A stretch of DNA of 64,000 nucleotides. Source: Gracilimonas sediminicola. GTDB taxonomy: Bacteria; Bacteroidota; Rhodothermia; Balneolales; Balneolaceae. Both the position numbers and the translations under genes were made by a program. Under the pieces are notes generated by a model. It did not search any database, had not been told where the DNA came from, and worked only from the letters and a program-made list of their open reading frames with translations. The stretch covers positions 831,309 through 895,308 of the forward strand of contig NZ_JANDBC010000001.1 in NCBI RefSeq assembly GCF_024320785.1. Reading direction: 5' to 3'. Of this stretch, positions 42,562 to 51,397 are shown in pieces. Each line of letters opens with the position of its first letter. Within the stretch, counting starts at the first letter, position 1.

Positions 42562-42593
42562 TTGAATTGGGAGCGCTTTTCTGCGTATCTTTA
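42562..42593 (+). promoter_or_regulatory. pruA promoter
   Basis: TTG (42562-42564), a 21-base spacer and TATCTTTA (42586-42593), one mismatch from TAnnTTTG. It lies 42 bases before the pruA start. Spacing matches the his and tRNA promoters. Confidence 0.6.
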
Positions 42594-42635
42594 GAGTAAC
42601 AAAGCTTAAAATTCATCAAAAAATAATTCAAAACT

Positions 42636-44252
42636 ATGCCCGACCAGACCTTAAAAAAGTACAAAAATGAGACGTACTTAGATTTTTCTGATCCCACTAA
42701 CGATAAAGCTCAAAAAAAAGCACTTGAAGAAGTCCGGTCTGATTTTGGCCAGGAGTATGACCTCTACATCAATGGCGAATTTGTAAAAGGTGATGCCGGT
42801 ACTTTTGAAAGTAAGAACCCATCCAACCTTTCTGAGACTATTGGAACTTTCCAAATGGCCAGCAAAGACCAAGCCTTTGACGCATTAGACAAAGCCTGGG
42901 ATGCTTTCGAAAGCTGGCAATATGTTTCTGCTGAGAAAAGAGCAGAATACCTGTTTAAAGCAGCCGATGTAGTTCGCCGCCGAAGGCTGGAAATTAATGC
43001 CTGGATGATCAGCGAAGCTGGTAAAAGCTACCTCGAAGCCGATGCCGATACCTGCGAAGCCATCGACTTTATCGAGTATTACGCTCATGAAGCACTCCGT
43101 ATTGATGACGGAATGGATGTATTATCTGAAACCTGGGGCGATTACAACAAAACCATTTATATGCCTATTGGCGCCGGTGTATCAATTTCTCCTTGGAACT
43201 TCCCTTTCGCTATTTTTGTGGGAATGGCCGTTGCCCCAATCGCTGTAGGAAATACCGTTGTAGCTAAGCCTGCCCCTGATACTCCACGCATGGGTTCCAT
43301 CCTCACCGAGATTTTCGAGGAAGTGGGACTGCCAAAAGGCGTATTCAACTTTGTAACCGGTGGCGACATTGAAGTAGGCGAAAACCTTGCCAAGCATCCT
43401 AATACCCGGTTTATTTCTTTCACCGGATCTAAAGCCGTAGGTCTTCACCTGAATAAAATTGCAGCTGAAGTAGCTGACGGACAAAAATTCCTTAAGCGAA
43501 TGGTTTGTGAGCTGGGCGGTAAAAATGCAACGGTTGTGGATGCCGATGCCGATATTGAAAAAGCTTCAACCGAGATTGTGAAAGGTGCCTTTGGGTTCCA
43601 GGGACAGAAATGTTCAGCCAGTTCACGAGTAATTGCCCATCAGGACATTTATGATGAACTGCTGGAGAAAGTGGCTGAAAAAACTAAAGCCCTATCTATT
43701 GGTGATGCCAAAGAAAACCATATTGCAGGTCCTGTAATCAATCAAAAAGCCGTGGATAAAATCATGAGCTACATTGAGATTGGTAAAAAGGAAGGCCGAT
43801 TAGTAGCCGGTGGTAAACGTGCTGAAACTGAAAACGAAGGGTACTATATAGAACCTACCGTTTTTGCGGACATTAGCGAAGATGACCGAATTGCCCAGGA
43901 AGAAATCTTCGGACCTGTAACGGCCTTCATCAAAGCCAAAGACACCGACGATGCCCTTCGCATTGCCAACGGTGTTGATTACGGACTAACCGGAGCTTAC
44001 TTCTCACAAGATCCTAAGAAAATTGACCGGGCATTGAGAGAATACCGCGTAGGTAACCTGTACATCAACCGCAAGTGTACCGGAGCCCTTGTTGGAGCCC
44101 AGCCATTTGGTGGCTTCAAGCTAAGTGGTACCGATGCAAAAGCAGGTGGACGAGATTACCTCAAGTATTTCCTTGAGCCGAAATCAACCACACTGCGTCC
44201 GGCTGATGGTGTTGATTATGAACTCGAAGATTTTGAGTTCGCAAATAAGTAA
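42636..44252 (+). CDS. pruA: L-glutamate gamma-semialdehyde (delta-1-pyrroline-5-carboxylate) dehydrogenase
   Basis: NAD-dependent oxidation of glutamate semialdehyde to glutamate, the second step of proline breakdown. 538 residues, monofunctional, without a proline dehydrogenase domain. Aldehyde dehydrogenase landmarks are intact: SPWNFPFAIF, catalytic glutamate in VCELGGKN (about residue 291) and catalytic cysteine in FQGQKCSASSR (about 325). The partner putA/prodh gene is not in the window. A strong terminator closes the unit 25 bases downstream. Confidence 0.96.
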   Translation: MPDQTLKKYKNETYLDFSDPTNDKAQKKALEEVRSDFGQEYDLYINGEFVKGDAGTFESKNPSNLSETIGTFQMASKDQAFDALDKAWDAFESWQYVSAEKRAEYLFKAADVVRRRRLEINAWMISEAGKSYLEADADTCEAIDFIEYYAHEALRIDDGMDVLSETWGDYNKTIYMPIGAGVSISPWNFPFAIFVGMAVAPIAVGNTVVAKPAPDTPRMGSILTEIFEEVGLPKGVFNFVTGGDIEVGENLAKHPNTRFISFTGSKAVGLHLNKIAAEVADGQKFLKRMVCELGGKNATVVDADADIEKASTEIVKGAFGFQGQKCSASSRVIAHQDIYDELLEKVAEKTKALSIGDAKENHIAGPVINQKAVDKIMSYIEIGKKEGRLVAGGKRAETENEGYYIEPTVFADISEDDRIAQEEIFGPVTAFIKAKDTDDALRIANGVDYGLTGAYFSQDPKKIDRALREYRVGNLYINRKCTGALVGAQPFGGFKLSGTDAKAGGRDYLKYFLEPKSTTLRPADGVDYELEDFEFANK

Positions 44253-44276
44253 TCCACCACAACAATTGATAAAATT

Positions 44277-44311
44277 AAAGCCCCGCTCATCAATGATGTG
44301 CGGGGCTTTTC
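44277..44311 (+). terminator. rho-independent terminator of pruA
   Basis: AAAGCCCCGC (44277-44286) pairs with GCGGGGCTTT (44300-44309), with an inner CATC/GATG stem and a T-run. Confidence 0.92.
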
Positions 44312-44421
44312 TATATCTGTTATCAAAATGAGGAGTAGATTGAAATAAACCTGAATAAGATCGTTAATCCATAATCAAGGTGATCCCAAAGTATTACTAA
44401 TCAAGGCTCAAGAGTGTAGAA

Positions 44422-45117
44422 TTAGTCATCCAAATCTACATCATCGGGGGCATCATCGTCATCGGAAACCAGGTCGTCCACATCAGGTGTATCGTCCAGG
44501 TCAACGTCTTCATCTTCATCCGTAACAGGAGCAACTTCTTTCTTAGGCTTGGACTCGGCTTTAGCTCCGGCTCTCCTCAGGATTAGTGCAATGTCGTCCT
44601 GCTCATTATCCATGGCGATCATCATAGCCGTATCCCCATTCTTATCCCGCAGTTTTACGTTGGCGCCCTCGTCAATCAAATACTTCACCACATCTGTATT
44701 ACCTTCTTTTGCCGCAAGCATCAGTGCGGTGTGCCCCCATCGTTGCTGGGCATCAACATCAGCGCCGGCTTCCACCAATAATTTTACAGCTTCAATATTT
44801 CCTGTGCGGGAAGCTGCAATCAAAGCAAGGTTACCAATACCGGCCCCTTTTTCGAGGAAATATTCCAACAATTCCAGGTTGGCGTTTTCAGCTGCACGGT
44901 TTAAAGCTGTTCCTCCCATTTTGGTTTCTATATTCAGATCAGCTCCCTCTTCTACAAGAAACTTAGCTACTTCAGTATGATTTTTTTCAGAAGCCAAAAT
45001 GAGAGCAGAGGCACCACTCTTGTTGGTTTCATTGATGTCCGACTTGCCTTTTAAAAGCTTTTTCAGCTCTTCCAAATTACCGGCTTTAGCTGCCTCAAAA
45101 ATTTCAGATTGCTCCAT
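44422..45117 (-). CDS. ankyrin-repeat protein with acidic tail
   Basis: 231 residues with about five ankyrin repeats between residues 5 and 180 (patterns such as GNLEELKKLLKGKSDINETNKSGASALILA and WGHTALMLAAKEGNTDVVKYLIDEGANVKLRD). The last 40 residues are almost entirely Asp, Glu and Val. Ankyrin stacks bind proteins; the polyacidic end could bind basic partners or cations. No signal peptide. Its partner is unknown. It follows the fmt group on the same strand, 80 bases after fmt's stop. Confidence 0.9.
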   Translation of the reverse strand: MEQSEIFEAAKAGNLEELKKLLKGKSDINETNKSGASALILASEKNHTEVAKFLVEEGADLNIETKMGGTALNRAAENANLELLEYFLEKGAGIGNLALIAASRTGNIEAVKLLVEAGADVDAQQRWGHTALMLAAKEGNTDVVKYLIDEGANVKLRDKNGDTAMMIAMDNEQDDIALILRRAGAKAESKPKKEVAPVTDEDEDVDLDDTPDVDDLVSDDDDAPDDVDLDD

Positions 45118-45197
45118 AATATGCTATGATTTTAGCTTTGCAATTGGCGTGATGATAAAAAACCGAACGTATATCTCAAATTAATTCTTCAAGAAAA

Positions 45198-46112
45198 TTA
45201 ATTCAGCACTCCCTCAACGTCGTAGCCTCTTATTAATTCCTCTCCTGTCAGTCTTTTTGTGCCGGGAAGCTGTACTTCGGTCAATTCTACCGTACCATCC
45301 AGGCACCCGACAAGCAGCTTGTCATCCTTAACCAACAACTCTCCGGGATCAATATTTGCAGCTATCCCTAAACGCGACCGATACATATTGAACTTCTCTC
45401 CATTCCAATTAGCCCAGGCAGTTGGGAAAGGGCTCAGGCCTCTGATTTTATTATGAACATCTGCTGCCGGTTTATTGAAGTCGATGTGGCAGTCGTCTCT
45501 GAAGAGCTTAGGCGCCGGGGTAGCTATGGAGTGATCCTGGGCTGATAAGGTATAATCCTCAGAATCAATTTTGTGAATGCTCTCCAGCAGCAACTCGCTC
45601 CCCATGTCCCTGAGCCGGTTGTACAATTCACCGGTCGTTTCATTATCTCCGATTTTTGTCTTTTGCTGAAGGATGATATTGCCGGTGTCCACTTTTTCAT
45701 CCAAAAAGAAAACAGTGCAGCCGGTCTCTTCCTCTCCATTAATAATAGCCCAGTGAATAGGAGCCGCGCCCCGGTATTTGGGCAACAGGGAAGCGTGTAA
45801 GTTTATAGAGCCTTTTTTCGGGATATTTAGAACGGAAGTAGGCAAAATGCGAAATGCTACAACCACAAAAAGGTCGGCTTCCAGTGCTTTCAATTGTGTT
45901 CCGAATTGCGGTGATGAAAGGTCATCAACCTCAATTAAAGGAAGTCCCAATTCCAGCGCTTTTGCCTTAACAAGTGTCGGGGACTTCTTCGACCCCCGCC
46001 CTCGCCTTTTGTCCACATTGCTTACCACTGCCTTTATGGTATGTTCGGAATGATGAATTTGCTCCAGGCTTGGAATGGCAAATTCAGGTGAACCCATAAA
46101 AACAATATTCAT
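45198..46112 (-). CDS. fmt: methionyl-tRNA formyltransferase
   Basis: Formylates initiator Met-tRNA with 10-formyl-THF. 304 residues. The active region is NLHASLLPKYRGAAPIHWAI (about residues 104-123), with the SLLPKYRG loop and a conserved Asn/His/Asp set; a C-terminal OB-like domain follows. It is coupled to def, which ends 2 bases before it, so formylation and deformylation are made together. Confidence 0.97.
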   Translation of the reverse strand: MNIVFMGSPEFAIPSLEQIHHSEHTIKAVVSNVDKRRGRGSKKSPTLVKAKALELGLPLIEVDDLSSPQFGTQLKALEADLFVVVAFRILPTSVLNIPKKGSINLHASLLPKYRGAAPIHWAIINGEEETGCTVFFLDEKVDTGNIILQQKTKIGDNETTGELYNRLRDMGSELLLESIHKIDSEDYTLSAQDHSIATPAPKLFRDDCHIDFNKPAADVHNKIRGLSPFPTAWANWNGEKFNMYRSRLGIAANIDPGELLVKDDKLLVGCLDGTVELTEVQLPGTKRLTGEELIRGYDVEGVLN

Positions 46113-46114
46113 CG

Positions 46115-46678
46115 CTATGCTTCTTCCTGTTTGGGGACTACCGGGTATTTTACCTTTTTATTGCCTTCATCAATCTCTTTAAGCTCTTTTTTGTGCATTC
46201 TTTTTTTGAAGGCACTCAGGTAATCCAGAAATAGCACTCCTTCAAGATGATCATATTCATGCTGAATTACTCTTGAAGTCCACCCGCCGGCTTCCAGCCT
46301 ATGCTTATTAAAATCCCGGTCAAAAAACTCGATGATCACCGTTTCGGGGCGAAACACTTTATCGTTCACTTCCGGGATGCTCAGGCAACCTTCTTCGAGT
46401 GGCACCTTATTTCCTCTTTTTTCCAGGATCAACGGATTGATAAAAACCATAGGGCCGTAAGGAACTTCACCATCCTCGATCATAGAGTCGGTATCCATCA
46501 CAAACAATTTGATAGACCGGCCAATTTGCGGAGCAGCCAATCCAACGCCATCAGCGTTATACATGGTCTCCAGCATATTATCGATCAGAGTTTGCAGTTC
46601 CGGACTGTCTTCTTCTATTTCATCTGCTTGTTTCCGTAAAACCGGATCATCGTACGTTACAATTGGTAATATGGGCAT
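46115..46678 (-). CDS. def: peptide deformylase
   Basis: Removes the N-formyl group from nascent proteins, using Fe2+ or another divalent metal. All three family motifs are present: GVGLAAPQIG (about residues 45-54), EEGCLSIPEV (cysteine ligand, about 97) and QHEYDHLEGVLF (HExxH). 187 residues is normal. It lies between ruvX and fmt, with 8 and 2 bases between genes, in one translation-linked operon. Confidence 0.98.
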   Translation of the reverse strand: MPILPIVTYDDPVLRKQADEIEEDSPELQTLIDNMLETMYNADGVGLAAPQIGRSIKLFVMDTDSMIEDGEVPYGPMVFINPLILEKRGNKVPLEEGCLSIPEVNDKVFRPETVIIEFFDRDFNKHRLEAGGWTSRVIQHEYDHLEGVLFLDYLSAFKKRMHKKELKEIDEGNKKVKYPVVPKQEEA

Positions 46679-46686
46679 ATGTTATA

Positions 46687-47109
46687 TTAAGAATTCGAAT
46701 CTAAGTAGTTTTGTAAAATGATGGCAGCAGCAATACGGTCAACCCGTCCCTTTTCACGTCTCTTTTTTTGGGGAACTCCAGCCTCAATCATAAGGCTACG
46801 CGCCTGGTTCGATGTGTATCGCTCATCAACTTTTGCAATGTCTATATTTGGGAAAGAATGGCGCAGTTTTTTTATAAAATTATTAACCATTTGTGTGGCC
46901 GACCCTTCTTCTCCTTTAAGAGACAAAGGCCAACCAACAACAAATTTTTCTACAGAAGCGTTTTCTGTGATTTTCTGAATTTCAGATAACGCTTCCTCAG
47001 GGGAAAAGGTGCCGACCGGTGAAGCTATGGTTTTGAGTAGGTCGGTTTGAGCAATACCCACTCTCTTTTTTCCAACATCAATACCGACAAGCCGTGCATA
47101 TTCCTGCAA
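46687..47109 (-). CDS. ruvX: RuvX/YqgF-type Holliday junction resolvase
   Basis: 140 residues with the RNase H-like fold. GIDVGKKRVGIAQTD (about residues 9-23) carries the first catalytic Asp; KVDERYTSNQAR (about 98-109) and the late GRVDRIAAAIILQNYL supply the others. The family is linked to 16S rRNA 5' end processing and to junction resolution. It leads the ruvX-def-fmt group, with the HU gene 19 bases upstream. Confidence 0.95.
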   Translation of the reverse strand: MQEYARLVGIDVGKKRVGIAQTDLLKTIASPVGTFSPEEALSEIQKITENASVEKFVVGWPLSLKGEEGSATQMVNNFIKKLRHSFPNIDIAKVDERYTSNQARSLMIEAGVPQKKRREKGRVDRIAAAIILQNYLDSNS

Positions 47110-47128
47110 CTATCTGTTTACCCCTGAA

Positions 47129-47452
47129 TTATTTATCCTTCTTTACGTCCTCTAAAGGCTGTCGCAGAAACTTCTTCATCAACTTACTGGGCTTGAAGTG
47201 TGTTTTGCGATGTGCGGGCACGTAAATAACTTCGTTTGTCTTAGGATTTCTGGCTTTTGGTTTAGCCTTTGTTTCTTTTACTTCAAATACTCCAAAGTCA
47301 CGAATTTCGATTCTGCACTCTGTATCAGCAGACATCATAATTTCTCGTAAAGCTACAATCACAGCATCAACCCATGGTTCTGCTTGAATCATAGGTTCAT
47401 CCATTGCTTCTGCAACCCGACGTACAACGTCTCGTTTTGTGTAAGTCATCAT
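47129..47452 (-). CDS. HU/IHF family DNA-binding protein
   Basis: 107 residues of histone-like fold. The DNA-intercalating arm region RNPKTNEVIYVPAHRKTHFKPSKLMK (about residues 68-93) and the body GVFEVKETKAKPKARNP are typical; the tail is longer than in classical HU (90). It probably bends and compacts DNA. The start carries two consecutive ATGs (47452 and 47449). It is the first gene of the group that runs through ruvX, def and fmt, 168 bases from the Rel/SpoT stop. Confidence 0.92.
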   Translation of the reverse strand: MMTYTKRDVVRRVAEAMDEPMIQAEPWVDAVIVALREIMMSADTECRIEIRDFGVFEVKETKAKPKARNPKTNEVIYVPAHRKTHFKPSKLMKKFLRQPLEDVKKDK

Positions 47453-47620
47453 AGTTTTTATAGATTATGTTAAGTGCCTTTTATTTACTTGTGGCACGTT
47501 TGTCCTTCCATAATTATTCGCAACTTTGTTTTCCTTAAGCTGTTTGACCTATAGCGAATAATCTTTCAGTATTGTAAAGATAACTTTAATAAAAATCTAC
47601 CTAAACTGCATTAGAAAGGG

Positions 47621-49867
47621 TTACTCGTAGCGTAGAACGTTTTTAACACCTTCTACTTTTTCAAGTCGTTTCATGATCTTGCCGAGATGAGAGATACCGT
47701 CAACGTAAAGAGTGATAATTCCCTCGAACATTCCGCTGTCGCTGCTAACGTTGATACTTTTCATATTAGTCTCCAGCGATTTCGACAATACGTCCGTGAT
47801 ATCATTGATCATGCCCACCCTGTCGCCACCTATAACCTTGATGGCCCCAAGGAACTTGGTATCGATATTCTTGGCCCAGTTTACATCTACAATGCGTTCA
47901 GCTTCCGTCTTTAACAGATGCTGAGCATTATTACACATGGTCCGGTGTATTTTAACATCCCCGGTTCGGCTTATAAATCCAATTACATCATCGCCGGGAA
48001 TTGGGTTACAGCAATTTGCGTACGAATATTTGATATTGCTGAGCTCGCCGTTGATGAAGAGCGACTTCCCGTCACCTACCGACCGGGCTTCACTGATATA
48101 TTTATCCTGAATTTCCTCTTCAGTGATAGGATTGACTTCCACCTGCTCGTTATCTTCAATACGGCCCGTACTCTTAAACTTCTTCACTTCCCGGAACAGC
48201 TCGTTTACGTCAAACACTCCCGAACCGATATCAAAAAACAGCTCCTGGGTCGATTCATACTTAAACCTTTTTGCAAACCGATTCAGCTCCTGTTCCGAAA
48301 TTTCAATGTTTCCACGGGCTGCTCTCTTGTTCCAAATTTCCCGTCCCTCTTCTGCAACTTTGCGCTGCTTCTGCTTAATAAACTGTCGGATTCGTGACTT
48401 CGCCTTATGGGTAACCACATCATCAATCCAATCCGGATTTAGATTGATCTTATTTCCGGTGATAATCTCAACCTGATCCCCATTCTGAAGTTTCTGACGA
48501 AGCGGCACCATCTTCCCGTTCACCTTGGCGGCCATAGCACGTTCACCGATTTCACTGTGAATTTCAAAAGCAAAGTCGATAGGTGTTGCATCCCGGGGCA
48601 GGGTTCTCAGTTCGCCGTCGGGTGTAAAAACATAGATCTCATCCTTATACAGGTTCAGCTGAAAATCTTTTACGAAATCGGTAGCTGCATCGGGACGTGG
48701 ATTATCAAGTACATCCCGAACCCAATTCACGAATTTATCGAGAGTGTCGGACCCTTGTTGGGCTCCTTCCTTATACTTCCAGTGGGCAGCAAGACCTTTT
48801 TCAGCAATGTCATCCATCCTGCGGGTTCTGATTTGAACCTCAACTTTCCGGCCTTTATTGGTAATTACCGTGGTGTGTAGTGATTGATATCCGTTCGCTT
48901 TGGGCACGGAAATAAAATCCCGAAATCGTTCAGGAATTGGCGTGTACCAATCGGTGATGATGGAATACACCCTCCAGCAATCTTCTTTTGTATGCTGACC
49001 TTCCAGAATAATCCGAATAGCAAAAAGGTCATAAATTTCTTCGAAGGGTTTTTGCTGCCGCTGCATCTTCCGATAGATAGAGAAGATGTGTTTGGGCCGC
49101 CCTTTAATTTCAAATTTGAAATTCATTTTAGTCAGCTCATTCTGAATGGGCTGCATAAACTCATTAATAAATTCTTCCCGGTCCTCTCTTTTCTCCCGAA
49201 GCTTTCGGGCTACAAACTTGAAGGAAGTCGGATCTATGGTTTTGAAACACAGATCTTCCAGCTCGTTCTTAATCCGGAACAACCCAAAACGATGAGCAAG
49301 CGGGGCATACAAGTCCATGGTTTCCGAAGCAATCTTAATCTGCTTTTCCCGCTTCAGGTGTTGGATGGTTCGCATGTTGTGCATGCGATCGGCAAATTTA
49401 ATCAGCACCACCCTGATATCCTCCGCCATGGAAAGCAGCAGCTTCATAAACGCCTCGGCCTGCTTGCTGTCACGGCTTTTAAACACCCCGGTAATTTTAG
49501 TAACTCCATCAATAATGATAGCCACTTCATCCCCAAACCAGTGCCGGATATCATCCAGGGTTACATCGGTGTCTTCAACGGTATCATGCAAAAGAGAGGC
49601 AATAACCGAAATATCATCAATATTGATTTCGCTGGCTACAATTTTGGCCACTTCCACCGGGTGGTAGTAGTACGGCTCCCCGGATGCCCGCTTCATGTCC
49701 TCGTGCGACATATAGCAAAGCTTAAAAGCCTTCGTCACGGCTTCCTCATCCAGCGAGTCAATGTGATCACGGCACACCGAAAGCAACTGCTTCAGATCTT
49801 CTCTCTGAGCCTTCTTTAATTTATAACCCTCAAGGTCATATTTATCTATGGAAGCAGTATCACTCAT
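47621..49867 (-). CDS. rel: bifunctional (p)ppGpp synthetase/hydrolase (long Rel/SpoT)
   Basis: 748 residues with the full long-RSH layout: hydrolase HD domain with an intact HDTVEDTD (H94, D95), synthetase domain (RPKHIFSIYRKMQRQ, YDLFAIRII; about residues 255-290), TGS domain (VFTPDGELRTLPRDATPIDFAFEIHSEIG), a zinc-finger/CC region (YANCCNPIPGDDVIGF) and a C-terminal ACT domain. An intact HD domain means it can both make and degrade the alarmone. A second RSH could exist elsewhere. A TACATTTG box at 49892-49899 is a candidate promoter element. Confidence 0.96.
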   Translation of the reverse strand: MSDTASIDKYDLEGYKLKKAQREDLKQLLSVCRDHIDSLDEEAVTKAFKLCYMSHEDMKRASGEPYYYHPVEVAKIVASEINIDDISVIASLLHDTVEDTDVTLDDIRHWFGDEVAIIIDGVTKITGVFKSRDSKQAEAFMKLLLSMAEDIRVVLIKFADRMHNMRTIQHLKREKQIKIASETMDLYAPLAHRFGLFRIKNELEDLCFKTIDPTSFKFVARKLREKREDREEFINEFMQPIQNELTKMNFKFEIKGRPKHIFSIYRKMQRQQKPFEEIYDLFAIRIILEGQHTKEDCWRVYSIITDWYTPIPERFRDFISVPKANGYQSLHTTVITNKGRKVEVQIRTRRMDDIAEKGLAAHWKYKEGAQQGSDTLDKFVNWVRDVLDNPRPDAATDFVKDFQLNLYKDEIYVFTPDGELRTLPRDATPIDFAFEIHSEIGERAMAAKVNGKMVPLRQKLQNGDQVEIITGNKINLNPDWIDDVVTHKAKSRIRQFIKQKQRKVAEEGREIWNKRAARGNIEISEQELNRFAKRFKYESTQELFFDIGSGVFDVNELFREVKKFKSTGRIEDNEQVEVNPITEEEIQDKYISEARSVGDGKSLFINGELSNIKYSYANCCNPIPGDDVIGFISRTGDVKIHRTMCNNAQHLLKTEAERIVDVNWAKNIDTKFLGAIKVIGGDRVGMINDITDVLSKSLETNMKSINVSSDSGMFEGIITLYVDGISHLGKIMKRLEKVEGVKNVLRYE

Positions 49868-49942
49868 AAACTAATCCAGCCTAACTCCCTTCAAATGTAG
49901 GTATAACCCTCGTTTAAAGCACTTACTTATATTTTTCTGTAC

Positions 49943-49973
49943 AAAAAAAGCGGATATGGAGTTCACATCCGCT
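49943..49973 (-). terminator. rho-independent terminator of the outer-membrane protein gene
   Basis: AGCGGAT (49949-49955) pairs with ATCCGCT (49967-49973); on the minus strand seven T follow. It lies 23 bases after the 49997 stop. Confidence 0.88.
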
Positions 49974-49996
49974 GTAATACAATTAAGTGATTTTGA

Positions 49997-50566
49997 TTAA
50001 AAACTTAAAGACACGCCAAACATAATTCTGCCGTTTTGAGCATCAGCCAGAGTAGGCTCGGCCAGCTCCTTGTTAGAATATCGGTATTCAACAAAAGGCT
50101 TTAACACTGGTATCACCGTTACCTTGGCGCCAACCGACAGATTCCAGTACAGGTTACTTTCGTTTCCATCTTCCGGACGGTTCCCCGGCAGGCCATTGTA
50201 GTCCTTAACTGCTTTCTCATAATTCTCGGTTCCAAGTCCTAAGCCTACGTAGGGTTCAAGAAGTCCAACCGAAACACCACCAACTGCAGCTACTCCTACA
50301 TCATAATTGGTCAGGTCTTCAGAATAAGAGAAGCTCTGGTTGTTGGGATCTACGTTATTCTCTTCACTGAAATAGCTTCCATGCAATCTAAGCGATAGGT
50401 TCACCACCGGCAGTTTTTCAAGAATTCCTTTTTCGATTCGAAGGCCAAATCCATTCTTAGGCTTTTCATCACGAAGCTCATAGGAAGCTCCGATCTCAAG
50501 CTGGGCAAAAGTGCTTGCTGAAAAAATAACGGCCATTAAAATAGTAAGGGGTATAAAACGTCTCAT
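49997..50566 (-). CDS. small outer-membrane beta-barrel protein
   Basis: 189 residues: a signal peptide to about residue 21 (STFAQ), then roughly eight amphipathic strands (LEIGASYELRD, VNLSLRLHGSYF, GVSVGLLEPYVGLGLGTENYE, VTVIPVLKPFVEYRYS) ending in IMFGVSLSF with a terminal Phe. This is the OmpX/OmpW-like small-barrel layout; no specific function. A good promoter precedes it (TTG-N19-TAACTTTG) and a terminator follows, so it is a single-gene unit. Confidence 0.82.
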   Translation of the reverse strand: MRRFIPLTILMAVIFSASTFAQLEIGASYELRDEKPKNGFGLRIEKGILEKLPVVNLSLRLHGSYFSEENNVDPNNQSFSYSEDLTNYDVGVAAVGGVSVGLLEPYVGLGLGTENYEKAVKDYNGLPGNRPEDGNESNLYWNLSVGAKVTVIPVLKPFVEYRYSNKELAEPTLADAQNGRIMFGVSLSF

Positions 50567-50592
50567 AGCTTCTCTTTTAGTTGTTATTTGCT

Positions 50593-50622
50593 CAAAGTTA
50601 CGAAACGAAGATGTGGATTCAA
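50593..50622 (-). promoter_or_regulatory. promoter of the small barrel gene
   Basis: TTG (50622-50620), a 19-base spacer and TAACTTTG (50600-50593), a match to TAnnTTTG. Confidence 0.65.
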
Positions 50623-50640
50623 TATTTGTTTAAATCTTTA

Positions 50641-50672
50641 TTGAAGTAGTGAAAGGTAAAGCCGTATATTTG
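50641..50672 (+). promoter_or_regulatory. promoter of tRNA-Leu
   Basis: TTG (50641-50643), a 21-base spacer and TATATTTG (50665-50672), 14 bases before the mature tRNA 5' end. Same box and spacing as the his promoter. Confidence 0.8.
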
Positions 50673-50686
50673 GCGCCTACCGGAAA

Positions 50687-50774
50687 GCCGCTGTGGTGGA
50701 ATTGGTAGACACGTTGGACTTAAAATCCAATGGGTATTAAAATGCCCGTATCGGTTCGAGTCCGATCAGCGGTA
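50687..50774 (+). tRNA. tRNA-Leu (UAA)
   Basis: A 7-bp acceptor stem (GCCGCTG with CAGCGGT, one G-U pair), a D-loop with GGTGGAATTGGTAGAC, an anticodon stem TTGGA/TCCAA around loop CTTAAAA giving anticodon UAA, a long variable arm typical of leucine, and a T-arm with GGTTCGAGTCC. CCA is not encoded. A hairpin terminator follows 2 bases later. Confidence 0.97.
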
Positions 50775-50775
50775 C

Positions 50776-50813
50776 AAAGCCTGCTTCTCAGAACAGAGAG
50801 GCAGGCTTTTTTT
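50776..50813 (+). terminator. rho-independent terminator after tRNA-Leu
   Basis: AAAGCCTGC (50776-50784) pairs with GCAGGCTTT (50801-50809), followed by a T-run. Confidence 0.93.
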
Positions 50814-50957
50814 ATTCTACACTGCGTGTACACTTCATAAATTGACTATTTACTCTATTTAACCACTAAATTTTTTTATTAGAAAATTTCGTTTAATATT
50901 AATTCATGTTATTATTTGGCCTGTTGCTTATAAGGCAATGAAAATTAATGGAACGAG

Positions 50958-51344
50958 ATGGACAAGAAACAGAATAAAACAGTTATGATCGTTGAAGACG
51001 ATCTGATTCTGAATCTTCTGTATGAAAGCTACCTGGAAAAATTGGGTTATGACGCGGAAGGGGAACTCGTATATGGTAAAACAGCCATCGAAGTAGCACA
51101 GAAGATTAAGCCCGACCTCATCTTAATGGATATTTCTCTTGAAGGGGAAATTGATGGCATCACAGCCATGAAAGAAATTCGCAAGTTTTCGGATGTACCC
51201 GTTATCTATATCACCGGGAATTCTGATCCTCACCATGTTCAAAGAGCCAAAGAAACCGAGTATCTCGATTACCTGGTGAAACCCATTGAATTTAACGACC
51301 TTAAAGAATCTATAGAGAGAAATTACAAGAAGATCCATAAATAG
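50958..51344 (+). CDS. single-domain response regulator (receiver only)
   Basis: 128 residues, CheY-like, without an output domain. Acidic pocket residues are in VEDD (12-15), the phosphoacceptor is D58 in LILMDISLEG, and the conserved Thr/Lys switch lies in YITGNSD and LVKPIEF. It may pass phosphate or bind a partner directly. The next gene on the same strand is an M1 peptidase 54 bases away, and no histidine kinase is adjacent. Confidence 0.9.
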   Translation: MDKKQNKTVMIVEDDLILNLLYESYLEKLGYDAEGELVYGKTAIEVAQKIKPDLILMDISLEGEIDGITAMKEIRKFSDVPVIYITGNSDPHHVQRAKETEYLDYLVKPIEFNDLKESIERNYKKIHK

Positions 51345-51397
51345 ATTCACTTCACTACTACCACCTTCCTTCCTGACTAACCTAATTCTACCTAATC

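Noticed and set aside
48884-49819. A 311-codon open frame on the plus strand
   Set aside because: It is antisense to the rel gene over its whole length and has no domain; the rel product is complete and conserved, so this is a shadow.
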